64,000 nt of DNA from Flavobacteriaceae bacterium PS02334. Its GTDB lineage: Bacteria; Bacteroidota; Bacteroidia; Flavobacteriales; Flavobacteriaceae. Location: positions 379,580 through 443,579 of the forward strand of contig JASCOH010000004.1 in the NCBI GenBank assembly GCA_029959295.1. The letters run 5' to 3'. The translations under genes and the position numbers were made by a program. Below are positions 26,040-34,029 of this stretch, piece by piece. The number at the start of each line of letters is the position of its first letter. Positions within the stretch are counted from its first letter, which is position 1. Below the pieces are notes generated by a model that worked only from the letters and a program-made list of their open reading frames with translations, was not told where the DNA came from and made no database searches.

Positions 26040-26181
26040 ATGCTCTGCAAACTCATCAATTTCCTCAAGCTTTTTTTTTGTTTTTTATGGTCTGCCTGTA
26101 TTCTGCTAAAACGGTTCTGGCTTCGTTGGCTTTCTTGGTTAAGATTTTGGTTGATAAAACATCGGCTCCTAAAGTACAAAT
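26040..26181 (-). repeat. toxin linker copy, module 2 (142 bp, shifted by one base)
   Basis: Same linker, but the first T run near 26071-26079 has nine T where the main copy has eight, so the frame is broken. Confidence 0.88.
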
Positions 26182-26193
26182 TAGTGTAAATAA

Positions 26194-26219
26194 AAAAGCT
26201 ACTGGTTAGAGTAGCTTTT
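26194..26219 (-). terminator. module-end hairpin 1
   Basis: AAAAGCTACT at 26194-26203 and AGTAGCTTTT at 26210-26219 pair perfectly around GGTTAG. It lies just behind the main immunity gene and should stop the toxin operon transcript. Confidence 0.82.
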
Positions 26220-26223
26220 CCAT

Positions 26224-26562
26224 TTATAAGACATTCCAAATCCCATCATTATCTTTTTTAAGAATTGGGAGTTTGTCTTTGTTTTCATTGTACATTTTTA
26301 AGTACTCGTCTGTCGTTAAAGCTGTGCCTAATTGGTAGATATTTAAAGTTGTATTTTCGATGATCACAGGGCCGTTACCACCTATTAACGAATTACTATC
26401 ATCTGATTGGTAATAAAAGATCCATCCAAAATCATGTTTTTCGGTTAATGAATTATAAATAACTATATTAACGCCTAATTCAGGATAATTTTGAGAATAT
26501 ATTTGATTTAAAAAAATGATATATTCTTCTAATTTATTTCTTGCTTCTTGTAATGTATACAT
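26224..26562 (-). CDS. Imm35-like immunity protein of the main toxin
   Basis: The 112-residue protein resembles the Imm35 (YrhB) family: an N-terminal helix (ARNKLEEYIIFLNQI), then DFGWIFYYQSDDSNSLIGGNGPVII and TTLNIYQLGTALTTDEYL. It lies 12 bp behind the papain-like toxin. Imm35 members are known as immunity proteins of polymorphic toxins, including peptidase-type ones. The pairing here is inferred from order. Cytoplasmic, no signal. Confidence 0.75.
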   Translation of the reverse strand: MYTLQEARNKLEEYIIFLNQIYSQNYPELGVNIVIYNSLTEKHDFGWIFYYQSDDSNSLIGGNGPVIIENTTLNIYQLGTALTTDEYLKMYNENKDKLPILKKDNDGIWNVL

Positions 26563-26574
26563 CTGTTTTTTAAT

Positions 26575-28776
26575 TTAAAAGTTTGTAGGTAACAATTCGT
26601 AAGTGTCGTACTTCAATACAGCTGATTTTCCAGTTTGGCCATCTAAAAATTTTACAGTGCCGTTTTCGTTAATGACATTGAAAAAATGACCAACTTTGCT
26701 TTTTGTATTGTTTGCAAATATAATTCCTCTCTGGTTTGGTTTCAATAAAATTTTAATTTCATTAATTGTAATATTTTTGATAAATTTTTTTCCAAATTCA
26801 ATTTCTAAAAGCAGAGGTGGGTTTGGAAGGTTTAAATACATAGATTTTTCTCCAATTTTAAAAGGGGATTTTGGTAAAGCTGTAGTTGGAAAACCGGCCA
26901 ATGTTTTGTCAACTGCAATTGCACAATTTGCACAATTCATTTTTCCTTCTTGTAAATTGATTTTCCAAATGCTAAAAACTTTCTTATTTGAAGCTCCTCC
27001 TTCAATAATCTCATCCAAATGCTCTGCAAATTCATCAATCTCCTCAAGCTTTTTTTTGTTTTTTACAGTTTGCCTGTATTCTGCTAAAACGGTTCTGGCT
27101 TCGCTGGCTTTTTGGGTTAATATTTTGGTTGATAAAACATCGGCTCCTAAAGTACAAATTTCGACCCAAAAAAGATAACTTCTGATTTTGTTTACCAATT
27201 CTTTGTTTTTGCTGTTTTCAATCAATGCTAATCCAATTGATGCGACTGATGATAAGATTTGAATGATTCCAAAAACAGTTTTCAGATAAAATAATTTTGA
27301 CCCTTTGACTAGATATTTTAACTTGGTTAAGTTTGCTATTCCGGTAAATATCGAAACGATGTCTAAAATAAGCCAGGTGGCCTTTTCAAAATTTTCCCAA
27401 GCTCCTTTGTCATCAAATGCTTTGAGATAAAACAAAGGTATTGGCACGCCTTCTTCAAGCACCAAGTCTTCATTGTTCTTTTCATTAAGGTCAATAACCG
27501 TCATTGGCTGCAATGGATGATGGCGATTATATGTGCTTAATCCAGGTATTTCTAATCCCCAAAATTCGCTTTCAACAATCAAAATATCGTTGTTTTCCTC
27601 GAACTTAAAACTGAAATCATCTTTTCTGAAGCCTAAAATTATTTTTTGGTCATAAATCAAGTTTGGTGCAGGGGCATAATTTTTATAGATTTTATTATTG
27701 CTGTCTGAATAACTGCTCAATAGCCAGATTTTGGTCAATTCAATTATTACTTTGCTGAAGTTGTTTTCACCACCCCAATCATTCATTTTTTCATATAGCG
27801 TAATGAAAGCGCTTTGTTTGCCAATTTTTATAGTCAAAAGCTTATTTAAAAATAAGTCGGGATTAAAATCATTATTGAGATATAAAACTTTGAATAATTT
27901 CAACAGCACTTTTTCCTTGTCATTATTTACAATGTCTTTGAGTATTGTAAATAGTATTGTTTCAACTGTTGTACTTTTAAAGTATTTTAATAGATCTAAA
28001 GGAAATTCTGAAATGATTGACAGCGCAAAAGGGTCAGTTAATATAGATCTTTCAATTTCTCTGGCTATATCTTTATATATTTTTTCGAGATAAGTTTTTC
28101 TTTTAGATTCTGCAAAAAAGGAAAAGATGGTTATAAGTCCGTCAATGCCTAAATATTTTAATTTAACACCTGCATTTTTTTCTAAGTAGTCAATATTTGG
28201 ATTATTCAAAGATACATTTCCGTCATTTGCATAAGGTATGTACAATAAATATCTTTGCGCTCCAGAGCCGTTGTTTGCTAAAAAGATTTTTTCGGCGTCT
28301 AGATACCCAACTTTTTTATTTAAAATTGCCTGTCCAGAGAAATTATTTTTTTGATGTTGCCAATAATTTGAAACTGTCGAATCGCTATTTGAATATTCTA
28401 AATAATTAAATGGTTTTTTAACAACTTCTACTTCAATAACAACTTCTTTTAGCTGATTTCCAGTTGGGATTTCCTCGTTGTCGTAATCAGATATTACAGC
28501 TCCAATTTTTTGAAGGACTTTTTTAAAATCAACATTTCCTTCAAAAAAATCTCCTGTTTTCGCAGTATAAAATAAACTGTCTTTTCCAAACGGTCTGTTC
28601 ATAGCAGATTCATTTGAAATTTCTTCAAAACTTCTTTTTGCACGAACTGAAACGAGAGGATCTTGGCGTTCGTTTTGGTTTGCTTCCAACCCAATTTGAC
28701 TCAAATCTAAAAGCTGCATTCCTTGCAACAGTCCTTGACTTTCTGGATCGAAGTCGCCTAATATATTTGTGTTCAT
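26575..28776 (-). CDS. polymorphic toxin with papain-like C-terminal domain
   Basis: The 733-residue protein starts at the ATG at 28776 (MNTNILGDF); an upstream in-frame start at 28815 would run into a hairpin and is unlikely. No signal peptide is present. Residues 1-450 match no family I know. A hydrophobic region follows (about 465-540, WLILDIVSIFTGI and FGIIQILSSVASIGLAL), then the linker (540-586) that is copied in four other places. The tip begins near 610 with NCANCAIAVDKTLAG (Cys615 and Cys618), has GHFFNVI and ends FLDGQTGK. That is the Cys-His-Asp/Gln layout of the papain-fold toxin / glutamine deamidase family. Delivery route unknown. Confidence 0.82.
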   Translation of the reverse strand: MNTNILGDFDPESQGLLQGMQLLDLSQIGLEANQNERQDPLVSVRAKRSFEEISNESAMNRPFGKDSLFYTAKTGDFFEGNVDFKKVLQKIGAVISDYDNEEIPTGNQLKEVVIEVEVVKKPFNYLEYSNSDSTVSNYWQHQKNNFSGQAILNKKVGYLDAEKIFLANNGSGAQRYLLYIPYANDGNVSLNNPNIDYLEKNAGVKLKYLGIDGLITIFSFFAESKRKTYLEKIYKDIAREIERSILTDPFALSIISEFPLDLLKYFKSTTVETILFTILKDIVNNDKEKVLLKLFKVLYLNNDFNPDLFLNKLLTIKIGKQSAFITLYEKMNDWGGENNFSKVIIELTKIWLLSSYSDSNNKIYKNYAPAPNLIYDQKIILGFRKDDFSFKFEENNDILIVESEFWGLEIPGLSTYNRHHPLQPMTVIDLNEKNNEDLVLEEGVPIPLFYLKAFDDKGAWENFEKATWLILDIVSIFTGIANLTKLKYLVKGSKLFYLKTVFGIIQILSSVASIGLALIENSKNKELVNKIRSYLFWVEICTLGADVLSTKILTQKASEARTVLAEYRQTVKNKKKLEEIDEFAEHLDEIIEGGASNKKVFSIWKINLQEGKMNCANCAIAVDKTLAGFPTTALPKSPFKIGEKSMYLNLPNPPLLLEIEFGKKFIKNITINEIKILLKPNQRGIIFANNTKSKVGHFFNVINENGTVKFLDGQTGKSAVLKYDTYELLPTNF
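27019..27159 (-). repeat. toxin linker, parent copy (141 bp)
   Basis: This 47-codon segment of the main toxin (ICTLGADVL to FAEH) is the unit found again at 26040, 25112, 24015 and 23084. It marks the point where the tips are exchanged. Confidence 0.92.
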
Positions 28777-28792
28777 TATTTTTTCTTTAAAA

Positions 28793-28822
28793 AACCACGC
28801 CAGAATTTCTTCCAACGTGGTT
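28793..28822 (-). terminator. intra-operon hairpin (possible attenuator) before the toxin gene
   Basis: AACCACG and CGTGGTT pair. On the minus strand the stem is followed by six T, 17 bp upstream of the toxin ATG and 17 bp behind the stop of the large upstream gene. It could reduce toxin expression relative to the upstream protein. Confidence 0.65.
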
Positions 28823-28838
28823 GAGGTTAAACAATTGC

Positions 28839-31800
28839 TTAAAGCTTTTTCAGCGTCATGTTGATTTCCAGCGTTTGATCTGCCGAAAGCTCCACTGTTT
28901 GTTCTTTGCTTCCTTCAGTTACTTCAAATTCTGCTACAGGAAAGTCATTATTTGCATCTAACAATAATTGGTATTTTCCAACAGGGATATCATTCAATTC
29001 CCAGTTTCCATTGCTGTCGCAATAGGTGAGATCGCGAATGGTTCCGTCAAGGTTCTTTAAGACAATTTTTGATTCGATATTATAGTTGTCTTTTATTTTA
29101 CCTACAATTCTTGCTTTTTGGCTTGCGCCTAATTGCGCTTCAATCATTTCTAATTCAGTAGACTGCGGTACGCTATCTGGATCTTCAAAATCAGATACAT
29201 CTTTGTCAAAAGGCAAAGCTTTTGTGACATTTAATCCGATTGATTTTGCCTGAAGAATAGTCAAAGCTGTCGGGAGTCTTGTTGCCCAAGCTTTTCCTTC
29301 TTTCTGGCCAAGCGTTTGACGCAATTCATCGGCAATAGACATGAATAATTGGTCTTCAATTACTGGAACTTCACCGCCATTCCAAATCTGTCCGGTTTGC
29401 ATGTAGTAATTGACGGCTTCTTCAAAACCTGGTCTGACAGTTACAATTACGCGAGCCATCCCGGCTTGCATGAAACTGCGGAAAAGCGGATCGTTATTGT
29501 CATATTGATATAAGCTTGCCCAGTCTTTTTTTGTTCCCCAATAATAAGGGTAGAAGTTGTAAGACATAATATCCCACTCAAATGCCTGCTCGATAAATTT
29601 TGAAAAAGCGGCATAATCATCCAGTTCTGCACTCACGTTTATTTCGTGATTGCTGAAATTTCTTTCTACCTTTGAATCTAAAGGCTTGAACATGTTTTTT
29701 CCGTAAGTTCTTTTTGCCTCTTCATTTTGTTCAATAATGTATGAAATACAGTTTTTGCGCAAGATGATGTTTTCAATTTGACGGTAGAAACCTGGATTTT
29801 CATCTTTTATTTTTACTCCGATTGCATTTTCTTCTGCCAATTTTTGGTCGTATTCTTGCAAGGCTTTTTCATAAGCATCCATGATGGCTTTGAAAGTTTC
29901 TTGCTGCCATTGTATTTTGGCTTCGGGTGTTAATTCGCATGTAGCAACTAAGGAGCCTGAAATTGCTCTGACATCCCAGAATTTTGCTGATACTGTAATC
30001 TTGTCTTTGATCTTGTTCAATGGAAGATCTACCATTTCAGTTACTATATTACCACAGATATAGATATACGAACTAGCCATAATTGCGTCTCCGTATTTGC
30101 CTTCTCCAACATTTACAGTACCTTTAACGTTGGTTGCTTGATAATTTTCTGATATTTTAAAGTCGTTATGGTTGAAGACTCCTGTCCATCTTCCAATACC
30201 ACCATCAGCCTCTTGTCCTAGTTTGTCATCTTTGAAAGAGTGAGAGATATAGATTTTTTCATCGGGCATTGGTTTGACATCAGCATTAAAAATTCCTGCC
30301 CAATATTTTGCTGTATTTTCGTTTACCAGACTATAATCTTTTAAATTTAAAGGGATGGTTGCTGTTTTTTCATCTTCAAATTTTCTAGGGTCAATTGGCT
30401 TTACTAATGTTGTTCCCAATGATTTGTTTTCAGTCATGCCTAACAAATGCAGTTTGGCAGGTTCTGGAACCATAAATTCAAACATCAAGCGTTTTCCATA
30501 GTTGAAAACTTGGTTTTTATAGATTTTATCAACCCATCGATAAACACCAACTACATGTTTGTCGCCTTTGGTATTGTCAAAACCATGCTTGTTGTTTTCT
30601 TCAAACTCTTCGATGATTTTGGTAACTCGCTCTTCTTTTACTTTTGTCACAATGCGCTCCATGGCACGTTCTGTGACTTCTTTGGCTTGTGTAATTGCTT
30701 GTCGGTTGCTTTCTTCTTTTGTAGAATGCGTTGCTGTGCCAACATTTGTTCCTAGCGTAAATTGCGCTGATCCTTGCGCTCCCCAATTTGCTCCAAAAGA
30801 GGCAGTGGCTGAGAAATCTTTGTCTTCTTGCAATATTTTCGCAACTTCGCTTTGCATTTCAAAACGGTTTGTGCTGGTCGTGTCTGAAAGCTGCTCTCTT
30901 TCAGATTCACTAGAGATTGATGTCGTGTTTTCGCTTCGGCGTAATTTTCGAGTGGCTTTTTCTTTGTATTCACGAGCCATTATGTTTTCGATGTGCGCTA
31001 CATCTCCTTCGATATAGCCCTGAACCGTTTGTTCAACCTTTTTATAATCGGCAATACCCAATTGTTTAACTCCAAATCCAGACGGGATGAAATTGTTTTG
31101 AATAACAGGAGGGTTTGTTGTGCCATTTCCAGGATTCTCAGGGTTTTCATTTCCAGGATTTCCAGGTTCAGGGTTTTCAGGTAAATCTGGACCATCAACA
31201 AGGGTTACTAAAAATCCTGATAGGCAAGAAATAGTTTTCCAATTTTGAATAGAAAATGACTTAACGGCTCCGTTTGAAAAGCTAATCGTTATTGTTAAAT
31301 TGGCTAATCCGTTCAAAAATGCAGTTTGCAATAATTTTTTATCATGGAACAAGCTACTTATCGTAACCGAGTTTAATACTCTTCCCATATCAAATGCTGT
31401 CGAAGTCGTTGTGCCGTTGCTTTGTGTGACATCTGTTTTAACATGAGTAATTTGCCATGAGTTGTCGGGTAACTCTAGGGTCATGTCAAAATCTACATAT
31501 TTTTTGGTTGTTTCAAAAATGGAATTTTTATATACTTTTGAGCAAATTTGATAACTGAATGGAGATGCTCCTTTTGATGTGACAACGGGAACAATTACGC
31601 CTCCGATGCTTACAGAACTTGTGTTTTGACTTGCTGTATTGTCGATAATTTTTTGTGAATTATTACGCAATCCATCTTGAATCAATGAATATATGTCAGT
31701 GAATTCCATCGTTTCTAGGACAGACAACTGAGAGTAAGATCTGGTTTTTTGAATGCCGTCGCCGTGTTTTGTTTCTTGTTCATCATCTCTCCTGATTTCT

Positions 31801-32840
31801 AAAATTTCTAATAAAGTATCAAAGCTTTCTTTTGTTAGAAACTCATTCAAATAGTCGAAATCTAATTCGCTTCTGAATTGAAATTTGAATTTAGGCAGCT
31901 TAGGTTGCGGTATACTTGGAGGCTGATTGCAAGGATCATTAGCATCATATTGTCCTTCAGGTTTTTTGTTGTTGCACCAATCCCTTTTACTATCTTCAAG
32001 TTGTTGCTGATGCTTTTTTATAATAGAATCAATAATTTCCTGGTGCTCTTCAACGGCTTCATCATAAGATTGTTGATATTCTTTGCGATAGTTTTTTTCT
32101 AATTTTTGTAGCTCTTTCTGAAGTTTTAAATGCTTATCAATTGTTCTTTTTGATTCAGAATTAGACCAAAATTTTTTCATTTCTTCACTTGGAAGTGAAT
32201 CAACAGGATCAGTGCTTTTGGCTTTTAAATTGGCTTGAATAGTGTTAACAACAGGTTCTTTTTTGTCAAATAGCTCTTTAGGAAGTACTACTTTGGCATT
32301 TACAATATTTTTGATCAATTCAGTTTCAAAAATGCCAACATTATCCAACCGTGCTCTATCGTATTCCTTATTAATTGTATCAATATTATTGGAAATGTGA
32401 TTTGCAATCAATAATTGCATTATAGCTTCTTTTACATAAAAATCTTTTTGCGTTATTACTTGATAAAAAAGATTGTCCCACAATAATTTCAATGTATCAG
32501 AGGAAAGATTTGTAGAAAGATTATTTATTTTTTCTATCAATTCATTTGTGTTGAAAGTGTGCTTATTTCGTGCAACCCAAATTGCAAATTCCATAAAATC
32601 GGATTTGATTTTTGATTTTAGAATTTCTTCTGATAAGGGAATAAAAGTCGTTGCGGCAACCTGCATTGCCTGCCAATTGCTAACTTTGCTGCTTTTTGTT
32701 TCAACGCTCAGATCAAATACTGAAGCTCGATTTGTTGCATTTCTAAAGACAAATCTTTTTTCTTTTAAATTCTCATCTGACAATCCAGGGGCTCTCATCG
32801 TAACAAACCTGAAGAGCGTGTTTTTAATTTCTGTACTCAT
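28839..32840 (-). CDS. very large protein of unknown function encoded upstream of the toxin
   Basis: The 1333-residue product starts at the ATG at 32840 (MSTEIKNTLFRF); the longer frame begins with TTG and is not credible. No signal peptide or membrane segment is visible. In order there are a helical N-terminal part, a coiled coil (about 223-290), and a Pro/Gly/Asn-rich hinge (about 548-577). A central region has YIEGDVAHIENIMAREYKEK, a Ser/Gly-rich stretch (about 677-713) and VYRWVDKIYKNQVFNYGKRL. The C-terminal Ig-like fold (about 1240-1331, GNWELNDIPVGKYQL) is of the carboxypeptidase-regulatory type. I cannot name a family. It lies just before the toxin under the shared operator, so it may carry or deliver it. 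Confidence 0.8.
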   Translation of the reverse strand: MSTEIKNTLFRFVTMRAPGLSDENLKEKRFVFRNATNRASVFDLSVETKSSKVSNWQAMQVAATTFIPLSEEILKSKIKSDFMEFAIWVARNKHTFNTNELIEKINNLSTNLSSDTLKLLWDNLFYQVITQKDFYVKEAIMQLLIANHISNNIDTINKEYDRARLDNVGIFETELIKNIVNAKVVLPKELFDKKEPVVNTIQANLKAKSTDPVDSLPSEEMKKFWSNSESKRTIDKHLKLQKELQKLEKNYRKEYQQSYDEAVEEHQEIIDSIIKKHQQQLEDSKRDWCNNKKPEGQYDANDPCNQPPSIPQPKLPKFKFQFRSELDFDYLNEFLTKESFDTLLEILEIRRDDEQETKHGDGIQKTRSYSQLSVLETMEFTDIYSLIQDGLRNNSQKIIDNTASQNTSSVSIGGVIVPVVTSKGASPFSYQICSKVYKNSIFETTKKYVDFDMTLELPDNSWQITHVKTDVTQSNGTTTSTAFDMGRVLNSVTISSLFHDKKLLQTAFLNGLANLTITISFSNGAVKSFSIQNWKTISCLSGFLVTLVDGPDLPENPEPGNPGNENPENPGNGTTNPPVIQNNFIPSGFGVKQLGIADYKKVEQTVQGYIEGDVAHIENIMAREYKEKATRKLRRSENTTSISSESEREQLSDTTSTNRFEMQSEVAKILQEDKDFSATASFGANWGAQGSAQFTLGTNVGTATHSTKEESNRQAITQAKEVTERAMERIVTKVKEERVTKIIEEFEENNKHGFDNTKGDKHVVGVYRWVDKIYKNQVFNYGKRLMFEFMVPEPAKLHLLGMTENKSLGTTLVKPIDPRKFEDEKTATIPLNLKDYSLVNENTAKYWAGIFNADVKPMPDEKIYISHSFKDDKLGQEADGGIGRWTGVFNHNDFKISENYQATNVKGTVNVGEGKYGDAIMASSYIYICGNIVTEMVDLPLNKIKDKITVSAKFWDVRAISGSLVATCELTPEAKIQWQQETFKAIMDAYEKALQEYDQKLAEENAIGVKIKDENPGFYRQIENIILRKNCISYIIEQNEEAKRTYGKNMFKPLDSKVERNFSNHEINVSAELDDYAAFSKFIEQAFEWDIMSYNFYPYYWGTKKDWASLYQYDNNDPLFRSFMQAGMARVIVTVRPGFEEAVNYYMQTGQIWNGGEVPVIEDQLFMSIADELRQTLGQKEGKAWATRLPTALTILQAKSIGLNVTKALPFDKDVSDFEDPDSVPQSTELEMIEAQLGASQKARIVGKIKDNYNIESKIVLKNLDGTIRDLTYCDSNGNWELNDIPVGKYQLLLDANNDFPVAEFEVTEGSKEQTVELSADQTLEINMTLKKL

Positions 32841-32970
32841 AAAATAAATTTTTAATATGTTTAAATAAATTGTTTGAAATAAATCATATATTTTTTTCAA
32901 TCACTATAGTCTAGGAGTTCCGGAATACCTAATTTTAAGCTTTAATTGAATTTTTGACTTAACTTCGATG

Positions 32971-33024
32971 CAAATATAGAAGATAATAATCTTATAAATC
33001 TAATTTTAATTAAGATTTTTTTCT
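32971..33024 (-). promoter_or_regulatory. promoter and operator-like inverted repeat of the toxin operon
   Basis: CAAATATA at 32971-32978 reads TATATTTG on the minus strand. The 23 bp from here match the M15 operon promoter (20791-20813) with one difference. An imperfect inverted repeat follows: AGATAATAATCTT at 32981-32993 and AAGATTTTTTTCT at 33012-33024. No clear -33 box is present. The rest of the 401-bp region up to the repressor gene is very AT-rich and has no ORF. Confidence 0.7.
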
Positions 33025-33146
33025 ATTATTTTATAAATAGCTATGAATGAGTTTTTAATGGTATTTTATATGAATTATATTATAACTTATGTATCCTATC
33101 TAATTCATTTTCAATAGAAGTAATGGAAAATAAATATATATAATAA

Positions 33147-33218
33147 AAGCTTATTTTCTTCTAATTAATAGAAAACACTATGATTTTAGTTTTTATAAAG
33201 ATTTTTTTCCTATTTTTG
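33147..33218 (+). promoter_or_regulatory. promoter and operator-like sites of the S24 repressor gene
   Basis: TATTTTTG at 33211-33218 is a good -7 box 23 bp before the start codon. Directly before it is AAGATTTTTTTCC (33198-33210). Further upstream is AAGCTTATTTTCT (33147-33159), one base away from the half-site of the M15 promoter. This suggests autoregulation. Confidence 0.65.
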
Positions 33219-33241
33219 TAGAAATTTTATAAGACAATCTC

Positions 33242-33940
33242 ATGGTTTCAGAAAGAGTAGGAGAATATATGGCCAAAAAAGGCATAAGCTATTATGCATT
33301 TGAAAACAGCATTGGCGCCAGCAGGGGAAGTATTTCAAAAGCTGTAAAAGAAGGAAAAAGCATTGGTTCTCAAGTTTTAGAAAATATTCTTTCAATATAT
33401 ACAGATTTGAATCCGACTTGGCTTTTGACCGGACAAGGGAATATTTTTGTGGAAAATGAATTGATTCCTAGGAATAATAAAATGGAAACTTTCAGACTGA
33501 AAACAGATTCTTCTTTGGAAATCCAACAAATTCCGCTGTATGACATTGAAGCCGTTGCCGGATTGGTACCGCTTTTTCAAGACAGCAAATCGCAAGAACC
33601 GATTGACCATATTTCGATTCCGCATCTGCCAAAATGCGACGGTGCGGTTTATGTGACAGGAGACAGCATGTATCCGTTGCTGAAAAGTGGCGACATTGTT
33701 TTATACAAAGAAATCAACGATATAAGAAACGAGATTTTTTGGGGAGAAATGTATCTTTTGAGCATCGACATGAGCGGCGAAGAATATATTACGGTAAAAT
33801 ATATCCAGAAATCAGAAAAGGAAGGCTTTGTAAAGCTCGTAAGCCAGAATAAGCACCATCAAGACAAAGACGTCGAGTTGTCAAAAATAAAGGCGCTGGC
33901 GCTTGTAAAAGCAAGCATCAGAATTAACGCAATGCACTAA
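33242..33940 (+). CDS. XRE-family repressor with S24 self-cleavage domain (LexA/CI-like)
   Basis: The 232-residue protein has an N-terminal helix-turn-helix (residues 1-65, FENSIGASRGSISKAVKEGK). Its C-terminal S24 peptidase domain has the catalytic Ser142 in GDSMYPLLKSGD and the likely Lys186 in TVKYIQ. A possible Ala106-Gly107 cleavage site lies in DIEAVAGLVP. Proteins of this type repress promoters until DNA damage and RecA trigger self-cleavage. It is divergent from the toxin operon with a 401-bp shared regulatory region. I infer that it controls itself, the toxin operon and the M15-patatin operon. Confidence 0.88.
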   Translation: MVSERVGEYMAKKGISYYAFENSIGASRGSISKAVKEGKSIGSQVLENILSIYTDLNPTWLLTGQGNIFVENELIPRNNKMETFRLKTDSSLEIQQIPLYDIEAVAGLVPLFQDSKSQEPIDHISIPHLPKCDGAVYVTGDSMYPLLKSGDIVLYKEINDIRNEIFWGEMYLLSIDMSGEEYITVKYIQKSEKEGFVKLVSQNKHHQDKDVELSKIKALALVKASIRINAMH

Positions 33941-33945
33941 TAAAA

Positions 33946-33967
33946 AAGGCGGACAATTGTCCGCCTT
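33946..33967. terminator. perfect palindromic terminator
   Basis: AAGGCGGACAATTGTCCGCCTT is a perfect palindrome with a run of T on the minus-strand side. It lies between the repressor gene (plus) and the M1 peptidase gene (minus) and probably serves both. Confidence 0.8.
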
Positions 33968-34029
33968 AAATTTCAATATAATTTTTACTGCAGGTTTCCA
34001 GATTTTAATCAGTGAATCTGCAGTGATTT

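Noticed and set aside
28777-28815. Longer N-terminus of the papain-like toxin
   Set aside because: The extra codons fall in the hairpin and T run; MNTNILGDF at 28776 is the better start.
32841-32900. Longer N-terminus of the 1333-residue protein
   Set aside because: It would start with TTG; the ATG at 32840 gives a normal start behind an AT-rich leader.
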